Shown: positions 1 to 6,302 of the stretch, piece after piece | How the letters are laid out: each line of letters opens with the position of its first letter | Numbering within the stretch: the first letter of the stretch is position 1 | NCBI GenBank assembly: GCA_023249835.1 | Contig: JAHFBY010000070.1 | Span: forward strand, 1-7,586 | Source: Elusimicrobiota bacterium | Lineage (GTDB): Bacteria > Elusimicrobiota > Elusimicrobia > 2-02-FULL-39-32 | Reading direction: 5' to 3' | Length of the DNA stretch: 7,586 nucleotides | Translations under genes and position numbers: made by a program | Notes under the pieces: generated by a model | Told to the model about the DNA's origin: nothing | The model's input: only the letters and a program-made list of their open reading frames with translations | Database searches by the model: none

Positions 1-2
1 GC

Positions 3-479
3 GACCGTTTTCAAGGTTTTGGCAAAGAAGCTCGACAGTTCACCCGCTGGTTGATTGAAGAATATGGAGACTCTTTTCAAGGTTTGACCTACAGCTTTAA
101 AAATAAATTTAAATCTTCCCACATCGAACATTCTTCGGTAAAAGATTTAGCCGATAGGATAACTTCCCGCCTGGAAAAAGAAGAGATATACCACAGCGTG
201 GTCATGAACGGCCCGGACCTTGCTTGGCATGTAGCATTAATGAAGTTTATTGTGGACGAGTGCATGGCTTCCTTTGTATCCAACGTACGGGAACTGGACG
301 AACATGGTTTTTTTGACACTCCGGAAAAACTCGAAAAAGACAGGGTAGGCGAGATTGAGTCTTTATTTGATCGCGCCGCAAAAAATCGCAAGTTAATACC
401 GCTTTTAGGCAGCAAACTGCAACAATACGATCTCTTTAAACACTACGAGGACCGCTTCTTCCGCTTAATTAAAAGTTAG
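3..479 (+). CDS. Unrecognised helical, charged protein (3' part only)
   Basis: The reading frame is open to the left edge of the window, so the N-terminus lies outside. A TTG at 51 is a possible internal start, but the upstream codons are open and continue the same charged, aromatic-rich character, so I treat the gene as truncated. The visible 158 residues are rich in Lys, Glu, Asp and Phe, with no membrane segment, signal peptide or Cys pairs, and read as mostly alpha-helical. A stretch reading NGPDLAWHVALMKFIVDE is the most distinctive part. I do not recognise a family. The motif D-x-F-Q-G occurs twice, 22 residues apart, at the start of the visible part. The gene is convergent with the inositol-phosphate synthase gene and their stop codons overlap by four bases, so it belongs to a different transcription unit and need not share its function. 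Confidence 0.7.
   Translation, partial: DRFQGFGKEARQFTRWLIEEYGDSFQGLTYSFKNKFKSSHIEHSSVKDLADRITSRLEKEEIYHSVVMNGPDLAWHVALMKFIVDECMASFVSNVRELDEHGFFDTPEKLEKDRVGEIESLFDRAAKNRKLIPLLGSKLQQYDLFKHYEDRFFRLIKS
8..85 (+). repeat. Short in-frame direct repeat, 66-nt period
   Basis: The 12-mer TTTTCAAGGTTT occurs exactly at 8-19 and again at 74-85. The offset of 66 nt equals 22 codons, so both copies are read in the same frame and give D-R-F-Q-G-F and D-S-F-Q-G-L. The residues between do not visibly repeat in the part seen. This could be the last units of a longer protein repeat upstream of the window, or chance. Confidence 0.35.
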
Positions 480-1852
480 ATTTCAAAACCCGTAGATTCT
501 AGAGAGGCGTCCCGCGCTTCGTAATAGTCCAGCCCCGAATGGTCTAATACTTCTTCACCCATAAGGATGCGCAGGGTGTTTTGGAGCTTTAAATGCTGGA
601 TGAATAGATCGTGCTCCGGTTCTAAGTCTGGACGGCACATTGGTGACTTAAAGAAAAAGGAAAGCCATTCCTGAATGCCGGACAATCCCGCCCTTTGCGC
701 TAAGTCTAAGAACAACACCAAATCCAAGACAATGGGCGCGGCCAAAATAGAGTCCCGGCAAAGAAAATTTATTTTTATCTGCATAGGCATATTGAGCCAG
801 CCAAATATATCAATATTGTCCCAACCTTCCTTAGCATCGCCGCGAGGCGGATAATATTCTATACGAATCTTGTGATAAAGCTCTTTATAAAGTTCCGGAT
901 AAAGATCCGCTTGCAGTATAGCGTCTAAAACCGAAGATTTGCTAACTTCTTTAGATTTAAACGACTGCGGATCGTCTAAAACTTCCCCGTCCCGATTGCC
1001 CAGAATATTGGTGGAAAACCAGCCGCTCATCCCCAACATCCTGGCTTTTAGGCCGGGAGCCACCATGGTTTTCATTAAAGTTTGCCCTGTTTTAAAATCT
1101 TTTCCAGCGATCGGCACTCTGTGTTTTTTAGCTAACTCCATGATCGCAGGCACGTCGCAGGAGAGGTTCGGAGCGCCGTTCGCATAAGAGGTACCTGTTT
1201 TTATCGCGGCGTAAGCGTAAATCATTGAGGGGGGAATGTCCTTAGAATTAGCTTTTAACCCTTTTTCAAAGAGGTCAATGGTTTGATGCACTTTGGCCGG
1301 TTTCATATAAATTTCAGTGGAACCGCACCAAACCATCACGGTCCGGCTGAGGTTATTTTTTTTCTTAAAATTTTCAATGTCCGCGATCAGCTTCTCGGCC
1401 AATTCCATTTTATTTTTTGCGCTCTTAACGTTGGGTCCGTTCAACTTTTTCACGTAATGCTGGTCAAACACGGCGGGTAGCGGCTTAACAGTTTTTAAAT
1501 CTTTTTGCGCCGCGTTTAACAAGGCGTCGGGGATCACGCCGGCTTTAACCGCGGTTTGATAAGAATCATCTTCGAAAATGTCCCATCCGGAAAAGACAAA
1601 ATCTTTCATTTCTGCCAAGGGCACGAACTCTTTAATGACCGGAAACCTTGGCTCCGTACGCTTGCCCAGTCGAATTTTTTGCATTTGAGTGATGGAACCA
1701 ATGGGTTGGGCCAAACCTTTACGGCAGAGGAAGACTCCGGCCATAAAGGTCGTAGCCACGGCTCCCATGCCCGGCAATAAAACTCCCAGCTTGCCTTTTG
1801 CAGGAAGAATTTCTTTTGATAACTCAGGATAATAAGAAGTTTGTTCGCTCAT
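476..1852 (-). CDS. ino1: myo-Inositol-1-phosphate synthase
   Basis: This enzyme converts glucose-6-phosphate to 1L-myo-inositol-1-phosphate by an NAD-dependent oxidation, cyclisation and reduction, in the cytoplasm. The family signatures are clear over the whole 458 residues. There is an N-terminal dinucleotide-binding stretch (GVLLPGMGAVATTFMAG, about 23-39). There is a GKDFKTGQT block (250-258), followed by GWFSTNILGNRDG (277-289). Further on come YYPPRGDAKEGWDNID (333-348) and MQIKINFLCRDS (357-368), then QEWLSFFFKSPM near 394-405. These are the conserved active-site blocks, including the invariant lysines and the N-x-L-G-N-x-D-G motif. The length fits a full bacterial enzyme. The ATG start has no Shine-Dalgarno site upstream, but a possible promoter ends eight bases before it. 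It is the last gene of the - strand series and supplies the inositol phosphate that the neighbouring nucleotidyltransferase and CDP-alcohol enzyme would use. Confidence 0.95.
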   Translation of the reverse strand: MSEQTSYYPELSKEILPAKGKLGVLLPGMGAVATTFMAGVFLCRKGLAQPIGSITQMQKIRLGKRTEPRFPVIKEFVPLAEMKDFVFSGWDIFEDDSYQTAVKAGVIPDALLNAAQKDLKTVKPLPAVFDQHYVKKLNGPNVKSAKNKMELAEKLIADIENFKKKNNLSRTVMVWCGSTEIYMKPAKVHQTIDLFEKGLKANSKDIPPSMIYAYAAIKTGTSYANGAPNLSCDVPAIMELAKKHRVPIAGKDFKTGQTLMKTMVAPGLKARMLGMSGWFSTNILGNRDGEVLDDPQSFKSKEVSKSSVLDAILQADLYPELYKELYHKIRIEYYPPRGDAKEGWDNIDIFGWLNMPMQIKINFLCRDSILAAPIVLDLVLFLDLAQRAGLSGIQEWLSFFFKSPMCRPDLEPEHDLFIQHLKLQNTLRILMGEEVLDHSGLDYYEARDASLESTGFEI

Positions 1853-1860
1853 GGATAATA

Positions 1861-1889
1861 AAGATACAAATTACTAAGCAAATGGTCAA
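1861..1889 (-). promoter_or_regulatory. Possible sigma-70-type promoter for the inositol-phosphate synthase gene
   Basis: Reading the - strand, TTGACC (1889-1884) is followed by 17 bases and TATCTT (1866-1861). The match is five of six to the -35 consensus and four of six to the -10 consensus, with ideal spacing. A second -10-like hexamer, TATTAT, follows at 1860-1855. Only eight bases separate TATCTT from the ATG, so transcription from it would start at or within a couple of bases of the start codon and give a leaderless or near-leaderless mRNA. That agrees with the lack of any Shine-Dalgarno site here. The 50-base gap is AT-rich, so chance matches are possible. Confidence 0.3.
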
Positions 1890-1902
1890 CAGGCGGGCAG
1901 CG

Positions 1903-3030
1903 TTAGAGGAATACGAGCACGAGGAAATATAGGGGCGAACCAATGGCGCTCATCCATAAAAATAAATGAATTTTTCCTAAAGCTGCCAGCAGGATAACAA
2001 GATATATAAAATCTCGGCGCGCTAAAGCGTCCGCGACTTTCTGCATTTTTCCTCCGGGTTGGGCGGCCACGGAAGAAAATACCGGACCTGTTCCTGATTT
2101 TTCGCGCATGGTGCGCCAATAGACCCAAGCAGCCGACAACAAAGTCCCGCCTACGGCTAAAAGGCCTAAACCGTAAGGATATGACCTGCCAATGCGGTGA
2201 GCAAGACCCCAACTGATCATCCCGAACACGAAAGAATGAACCACGTTGTCGCCCCAAAAATCCAAGATGCCCCCGGCGCGAGACTGTTGGAACTTGAGCC
2301 TAGCGATCTCCCCATCGCAACCGTCAAGGATGGAATGAAGCCAAAACAGTAGCGCGCCGATAAGGTGATGACCTGCCCCATGAGATAAAAAGAAAAACGA
2401 GCCGCCAACGCCAATGGCCGTGCTAATTAGGGTCATGTGGTTGGGCGTGAGGCTGGTAGTCACCAAGACTTTAGTGCACGCAATGGAAAGCTTGCGCTCA
2501 AAATGGCGGGACATGAATCCCTCTTCTTTTTTGATCAAACCTTGCAAAAGCCATTGCCGGGCGCGGACAAAACCTCTACCAGAGTCCAAAACGATCCACT
2601 CACCCTGGGTCTCCGGTAAATCCAATTGCGGACACCCAGCGCGCGGACCCAAAACGCTCCCAATCGTTTGCGGACGAAAAAAATAAGAGCGGGTAAAGGG
2701 CAATTGAAATCCTTGTCCAGGCGTAAGTTTGGTTTGCGCTAACTTTTGCCAAAGCGGCAACGCGATCAGAACGTCTGGACGTAAAATGAACGCGCCTGGC
2801 AAAAGGTCAGCTTCAGTAAAGGGAAGGCCTGTTAAAAGATCCGCACACTTCAGGTTGGACAATGAATCGTTTTCTAAATCTTGGTTCAAACAGATTCCAA
2901 ATCGGGTAAACCCCGCCTTTTGCGCCGGAATGGTCCATCGCTCCCAAAGCGTAACTCCCAAAACTTTACCCGCCTGATCAAGGACCATTTTTTCCGCTTG
3001 ATCTAAACAAATGATAAGAGTGGTGGTCAT
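1903..3030 (-). CDS. CDP-alcohol phosphatidyltransferase with decayed N-terminal nucleotidyltransferase domain
   Basis: The C-terminal half carries the complete catalytic motif of the CDP-alcohol phosphotransferase family, D-x2-D-G-x2-A-R-x8-G-x3-D-x3-D, with D236, D239, G240, A243, R244, G253, D257 and D261 all in register. It is surrounded by hydrophobic helices to the C-terminus, so this is an integral membrane enzyme moving a phospho-alcohol between CDP and an acceptor hydroxyl. Residues 1-165 resemble a nucleotidyltransferase fold. VLGVTLWERWTIPAQKAG aligns by eye with the equivalent helix of the separate nucleotidyltransferase at 6290-6997, D86 matches its D107, and VLDSG (147-151) matches its VLDID. 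The G-x-G-x-R loop and the Lys-Pro pair are missing, so the domain is probably catalytically dead. The junction (GLIKKEEGFMSRHFERKLS, then LTPN) resembles fused inositol-phosphate cytidylyltransferase/di-inositol-phosphate synthases. The gene starts five bases after the oxidoreductase stop and has no good ribosome site, which suggests translational coupling. A phosphatidylinositol-type product is my inference. Confidence 0.85.
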   Translation of the reverse strand: MTTTLIICLDQAEKMVLDQAGKVLGVTLWERWTIPAQKAGFTRFGICLNQDLENDSLSNLKCADLLTGLPFTEADLLPGAFILRPDVLIALPLWQKLAQTKLTPGQGFQLPFTRSYFFRPQTIGSVLGPRAGCPQLDLPETQGEWIVLDSGRGFVRARQWLLQGLIKKEEGFMSRHFERKLSIACTKVLVTTSLTPNHMTLISTAIGVGGSFFFLSHGAGHHLIGALLFWLHSILDGCDGEIARLKFQQSRAGGILDFWGDNVVHSFVFGMISWGLAHRIGRSYPYGLGLLAVGGTLLSAAWVYWRTMREKSGTGPVFSSVAAQPGGKMQKVADALARRDFIYLVILLAALGKIHLFLWMSAIGSPLYFLVLVFL

Positions 3031-3035
3031 GATGG

Positions 3036-4055
3036 TTAAAAGGGCAGCGCGCTAAGCTTTGAGTTGGAGTCTTTTGCGCGTTCAATAATTTTTAAACAAG
3101 ATTGCGCCATGGCTAAATTACGGCCTCGCATCTCAGATTGGCTCAACTCTTTAGAAAACTCTTCAATCACTAAATCAAACCATTCCGGGTGGTGGGATCC
3201 TTCTGATAAAGGCGCCGCAAAATCATAGCGCTCCGGAGGACCATTGGCGCCAAGCTCCTGCACGGTGAGGAAGCTGTCTTCAATGCGTAAAACGCCTTTA
3301 GAGCCTTGAACCATTCCGCAATTTTTTCGCACGCGCGAAGCCCAAGTCAAAAAAACTTCCGCGCTTTTAGCCCCGGGAAACTCCAAAGTAATTTTTGCCG
3401 TATCTTCTACGGGCAAATCTTCATACTGTCTATTTTCCAAAACCGCGCGCACAGTCAAGGGAACCAGTCCCATCCACTCTAGAACCAAGTAAAAAGCGTG
3501 CCAACCATGATCCACTAAAATCCCTCCGCCTGATTTCTTAGGATCAGTCCGCCAATTGTTGGAACCTGAGCCCAAACCCGCAACCGCAGCCGGACGGTCC
3601 CGCAACACAAAATATTCCACGCGTTCAGGAAGTCCGATCAAACCTTGCTCTAAAATTTCGCTCACTTTGCGGCAAAGCGGCGCGTATTTCCAATTGTGCA
3701 CGCTCATCAATACTCGGTCCCTCTGCTTTGCCAAATTTTCTAACTCAGCGAATTCTTTTTCCGTCAAAACCAACGGTTTTTCGCAAAGCACGTGCAGGTT
3801 TGCGTTTAAGGCGTCGCGCACGTTTGTGAAATGGAGGAAAGGAGGAGTGCAGATATCCGCAAATTCTATATTCAGGTCGCGGGCAAGGGCCAAACTTTCC
3901 AATACTTTTGCCCCTGGAACTCGTTGGCTAAAACGAGAGCGTTGCGCTGCGCTCGTGTCCACGCCTGCAACTATTTCAAAATCCTGACGCTTTTGCCAAG
4001 CCGGAAGGTGGCCTTCTTGAGCAATATTGCCTAAACCAAGGATAAGGCCGCGCAT
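3036..4055 (-). CDS. Gfo/Idh/MocA-family NAD(P)-dependent oxidoreductase
   Basis: This is a full-length 339-residue member of the family that oxidises or reduces sugar and cyclitol hydroxyls, acting in the cytoplasm. The Rossmann fold starts at once with GLGNIA (7-12), and D33 ends the second strand and would favour NAD. ICTPP (68-72) and the hallmark EKP (92-94), with its catalytic-site lysine, follow. The second domain has GGGILVDHGWH (176-186), the family's D-x3-H pair (D182, H186) that positions substrate and proton. The start is fixed by the nucleotide motif, which leaves no room for a later one. The gene begins six bases after the aminotransferase stop without a Shine-Dalgarno site, so the two are probably translated together. 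Next to an inositol-phosphate synthase, an inositol or inositol-derivative dehydrogenase giving an inosose is attractive, but the family also acts on many sugars and the substrate cannot be read here. Confidence 0.88.
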   Translation of the reverse strand: MRGLILGLGNIAQEGHLPAWQKRQDFEIVAGVDTSAAQRSRFSQRVPGAKVLESLALARDLNIEFADICTPPFLHFTNVRDALNANLHVLCEKPLVLTEKEFAELENLAKQRDRVLMSVHNWKYAPLCRKVSEILEQGLIGLPERVEYFVLRDRPAAVAGLGSGSNNWRTDPKKSGGGILVDHGWHAFYLVLEWMGLVPLTVRAVLENRQYEDLPVEDTAKITLEFPGAKSAEVFLTWASRVRKNCGMVQGSKGVLRIEDSFLTVQELGANGPPERYDFAAPLSEGSHHPEWFDLVIEEFSKELSQSEMRGRNLAMAQSCLKIIERAKDSNSKLSALPF

Positions 4056-4061
4056 GAGGGA

Positions 4062-5396
4062 TTAGTTCTTGTACAAGCCTTTTTTTTCTACCAGGTCAAA
4101 AACTTCGGCGAATATGGCGGCAGCCTCTAAGGCGATTTTTTTTGTGATGTTAAGGGGCGGGATCAAACGAATATTGGGCGAATAGGCCATAGAGAGCAGC
4201 CCACGCTTGAGACACTCCTGAAAGATAAAATGGGCCGCGGCAGTAGAAAGCGGTTCTTTTGTTTTTTTATCCTTAACCATTTCAATGCCTAACATTAGGC
4301 CCTGACCTCGAACCTCGCCAACGAATGAATATTTTTCCGTGAACGGCAAAAGCGCTTCGAAAAGAGCTTTCCCAACCTCGCGTGAATTTTCCACCACTTT
4401 TTCTTTGGTGATGATCTCTAAAGTGGCCAATCCGGCGGCTGATCCTAAGGGATTGCCTCCGTAACTAGAGGAACTGCCCGAAGGGTTGGCGTAAGGTTTT
4501 GCCGAACAATTGGCGTCGCTTGATATCACTCCGCTTAAAGGGAATCCGCCACCGATCCCTTTGCCCACGGTTAAAATGTCCGGCACAAAACCTTCATGCT
4601 CAAAACCCCACATTTTACCCGCGCGTCCAAAACCGGTCTGCATTTCATCCGATATGTATAAAGCGTTAAACTCCTTGGCAATTTCTTTTACGCGAGTTAA
4701 AAAGCCCGGCGGAGGGACGACGTTGCCGGCCGTTCCCTGAATGGGCTCAACAATAATGGCAGCGACTTGCTGTTGGGTTTGCAGTTTAATGACCTGGCGC
4801 AAATGGTCGGCGCAAGCGATCCCGCAATCCGGATAGCGCAGCTTGAGAGGACAACGATAGCAATAAGCAAAAGGGGCTTGATAAAGGCCCGGCATGAACG
4901 GACCCATCTCTTTTTTAAACTGGTCTCCCAGCAAACCTAACACGCCTCCGGTTTTGCCGTGAAAACCGCCCCAAAAACTAATGAACTCAAATTTTTTCGT
5001 GACTGACTTAGCCAAACGAAAAGCAGCTTCTACAGACTCGGCTCCGCTAGTGAAGAGTTGGATACGCCGTAAACTGGGAGGAAGCAAAGAGCTTAAAAGC
5101 TTAAGGAAATCTCTGCGCACCGAAGTAGTAAAACTCGAATAGGTGAGCGTAGCGGCCTGACGTTGCAGCGCTTTAACGTAGCGGGGATGGCAGTGGCCAA
5201 TGCTGCCCACGCCAATGCCGGAAACAAAATCAATATATTTATGGCCGTCTTCATCATAAACCAAAGAGCCCTTGCCCCGCGCCAAAGCGATCTTAGCGTA
5301 AAGCGCAATGCCCTGCAACCCCGGGGAGACTACTTTTTGTTCGTCATCAAAAATTTGTTTAGATTTTTTACCCGGCAACGAAGCTATCACGATCAT
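4062..5396 (-). CDS. Class-III PLP-dependent aminotransferase (GABA/acetylornithine aminotransferase type)
   Basis: The enzyme transfers an amino group to an aldehyde or ketone using pyridoxal phosphate. Visible family features are SGAESVEAA (117-125) for cofactor phosphate contact, FHGKTGG (145-151), VEPIQG (216-221), DEMQTGFGR (250-258) with the cofactor-ring aspartate D250, and VGKGIGGGFP with the Schiff-base lysine K279. IRLIPPL near 409-414 keeps the arginine that usually binds a substrate carboxylate, probably from the amino donor. Four cysteines (C179, C182, C191, C195) form a C-x2-C-x8-C-x3-C cluster, as in a GabT-like subset. The ATG at 5396 lies only two bases after AGGAG. A GTG two codons later (5390) has eight bases of spacing and may be the real start. 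Length is normal for the family. Pairing with the oxidoreductase immediately downstream suggests a keto-sugar or inosose substrate, but an ordinary omega-amino acid role is not excluded. Confidence 0.9.
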   Translation of the reverse strand: MIVIASLPGKKSKQIFDDEQKVVSPGLQGIALYAKIALARGKGSLVYDEDGHKYIDFVSGIGVGSIGHCHPRYVKALQRQAATLTYSSFTTSVRRDFLKLLSSLLPPSLRRIQLFTSGAESVEAAFRLAKSVTKKFEFISFWGGFHGKTGGVLGLLGDQFKKEMGPFMPGLYQAPFAYCYRCPLKLRYPDCGIACADHLRQVIKLQTQQQVAAIIVEPIQGTAGNVVPPPGFLTRVKEIAKEFNALYISDEMQTGFGRAGKMWGFEHEGFVPDILTVGKGIGGGFPLSGVISSDANCSAKPYANPSGSSSSYGGNPLGSAAGLATLEIITKEKVVENSREVGKALFEALLPFTEKYSFVGEVRGQGLMLGIEMVKDKKTKEPLSTAAAHFIFQECLKRGLLSMAYSPNIRLIPPLNITKKIALEAAAIFAEVFDLVEKKGLYKN

Positions 5397-5398
5397 CT

Positions 5399-5403
5399 CT
5401 CCT
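5399..5403 (-). promoter_or_regulatory. Ribosome binding site that questions the aminotransferase start
   Basis: The - strand reads AAGGAGAGATGATCGTG. AGGAG is two bases from the ATG (5396), which is too close, and eight bases from the in-frame GTG (5390), which is ideal. The protein probably starts at codon 3 of the longer reading. No conserved residues are affected. Confidence 0.5.
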
Positions 5404-5426
5404 TAATAAATTTTGATCTTCACGGA

Positions 5427-6302
5427 TTAGTGTGTGTGAATTTCATGAACTGTGGGGGCGAGGCATGCCTCGCTCCTACAGTTTTGGGCGATGTGGGAGG
5501 CAATTTGGGCAGAGGCTTCGGGGCGAAAAAGAGCAAAGCTGGGCCATGCGTTTAAATCGATTAAATAAATTTCGCCTTGGGCCGTGATGATAGCGTCGCC
5601 GCCGTAGACTTCCAAACCAATGGATTTCGCCGCTCTGGCAGTGATAGATTTGAGCTGGCTCTCGGAAAACGGGAACTTATTTAACACCTGGTTTTTATGA
5701 TAGAACCAGCGGAACCATTGATTTTTTTCCGAATGGCCCACCCCGTAGTATTTAATCAAATCGCCGGGGACGTGCGCTTGCAAAAGGACCTGGACAATGC
5801 CCCGTTCCCCGAACCGGCGCACCGCCGCCTCTAAGGCCAGGGGGGAATCCGTCAGCACCACGTCTTCGGCGGTGGTGTTGTGCACGTCGCCCCGTTTGAC
5901 CCAAATCTTCTCTGCCGGCGTGTCTTCCGCGGCAATAAACTTATGCGTATCCGCGAACGCGCCCCAAGGCAGGGGCACTCCCGCGGCGGCTAAAGCCGGG
6001 ATCATGCGAAACCGGTAAGTGGCGTAGATGGATGGGGTAGAGTTGACCGCGCTCTTTTTATACAGGGACTCCCATTGCGCGATTTTTTTTAAAATAGCCT
6101 CTTGTTCGCACATCATGAAGATCAAGTCCGGCTGCAAACGGGAAAGGAGGTCCCGATCGTCCATCAGCTCCTGCGGTTCCATGAGGTGCACTTCGCACCC
6201 CTGCTTTTTGAGCTCTTCGCCCGTCAGCCGCAGGATTTCATAATCGTCAAATTCGCGTTGGGGAGAGTGCAGGACTTCCCGAAATATACCTAATATTTGC
6301 AT
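5427..6302 (-). CDS. ATP-grasp family ligase or kinase
   Basis: The 291-residue protein has the layout of a RimK/glutathione-synthetase-like ATP-grasp enzyme. There is an N-terminal alpha/beta domain (1-85), then VNSTPSIYATYRF (86-98) leading into the central domain. A probable ATP-phosphate lysine is K136 in WVKRGD. Near the end come GLEVYGGDAIIT (229-240) and IDLNAWPSF (248-256), whose D249 and N251 are the usual metal ligands. Family members couple ATP hydrolysis to joining a carboxylate to an amine, and a smaller branch phosphorylates inositol phosphates. The I-D-L-N-x-W/F-P ending is compatible with either. The start is well supported by GGAGG seven bases upstream, and it overlaps the nucleotidyltransferase gene by 13 bases. 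The last 18 codons are odd: a 36-nt palindrome supplies residues 274-285, so the natural C-terminus was probably replaced. The metal site precedes this and looks intact. Substrates are unknown; the context suggests modification of an aminated or inositol compound. Confidence 0.75.
   Translation of the reverse strand: MQILGIFREVLHSPQREFDDYEILRLTGEELKKQGCEVHLMEPQELMDDRDLLSRLQPDLIFMMCEQEAILKKIAQWESLYKKSAVNSTPSIYATYRFRMIPALAAAGVPLPWGAFADTHKFIAAEDTPAEKIWVKRGDVHNTTAEDVVLTDSPLALEAAVRRFGERGIVQVLLQAHVPGDLIKYYGVGHSEKNQWFRWFYHKNQVLNKFPFSESQLKSITARAAKSIGLEVYGGDAIITAQGEIYLIDLNAWPSFALFRPEASAQIASHIAQNCRSEACLAPTVHEIHTH
5448..5483. repeat. 36-nt palindrome (REP-like element) inside the 3' end of the ATP-grasp gene
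   Basis: Two 18-base arms meet at GGCATGCC (centre between 5465 and 5466) and pair throughout, apart from two G:T wobble positions (5457/5474 and 5454/5477). The core GGCGAGGCATGCCTCGC resembles short dispersed palindromes found in many environmental bacterial genomes. It spans exactly 12 codons of the - strand gene and adds residues N-C-R-S-E-A-C-L-A-P-T-V. Its near-symmetry means the + strand frame also reads E-A-C-L-A-P-T-V. It has no T-run directly after it on the - strand, so it is not a standard terminator, though the RNA hairpin could affect stability or coupling to the aminotransferase gene. Confidence 0.8.

Noticed and set aside
1886..2257. A - strand 123-codon frame overlapping the CDP-alcohol phosphatidyltransferase
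   Set aside because: It is an Arg/Ser/Phe-rich frame inside the membrane domain of a gene whose catalytic motif is perfect in the other frame, and it crosses the gene end without a ribosome site.
476..3030. Di-myo-inositol-phosphate heat-protection solute pathway as the firm call
   Set aside because: The phosphotransferase has the same architecture as those enzymes, but nothing else suggests a hyperthermophile and the extra modifying genes are unexplained by that product. It is kept only as an alternative.
3556..3987. A + strand open frame of 143 codons inside the oxidoreductase gene
   Set aside because: It lies entirely antisense to a gene with intact family motifs. The translation is Ser/Arg/Lys-rich with no recognisable pattern, as expected of a shadow frame.
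5427..5500. Palindrome as a rho-independent terminator between the ATP-grasp and aminotransferase genes
   Set aside because: The stem lies within coding sequence and has no T-run after it on the - strand. The + strand side has only TTTTGGG, and no gene ends there.
5163..5555. A + strand open frame of 130 codons across the aminotransferase start and the ATP-grasp 3' end
   Set aside because: It is antisense to two well-supported genes and has no family features. Its E-A-C-L-A-P-T-V stretch comes from the palindrome reading alike on both strands.
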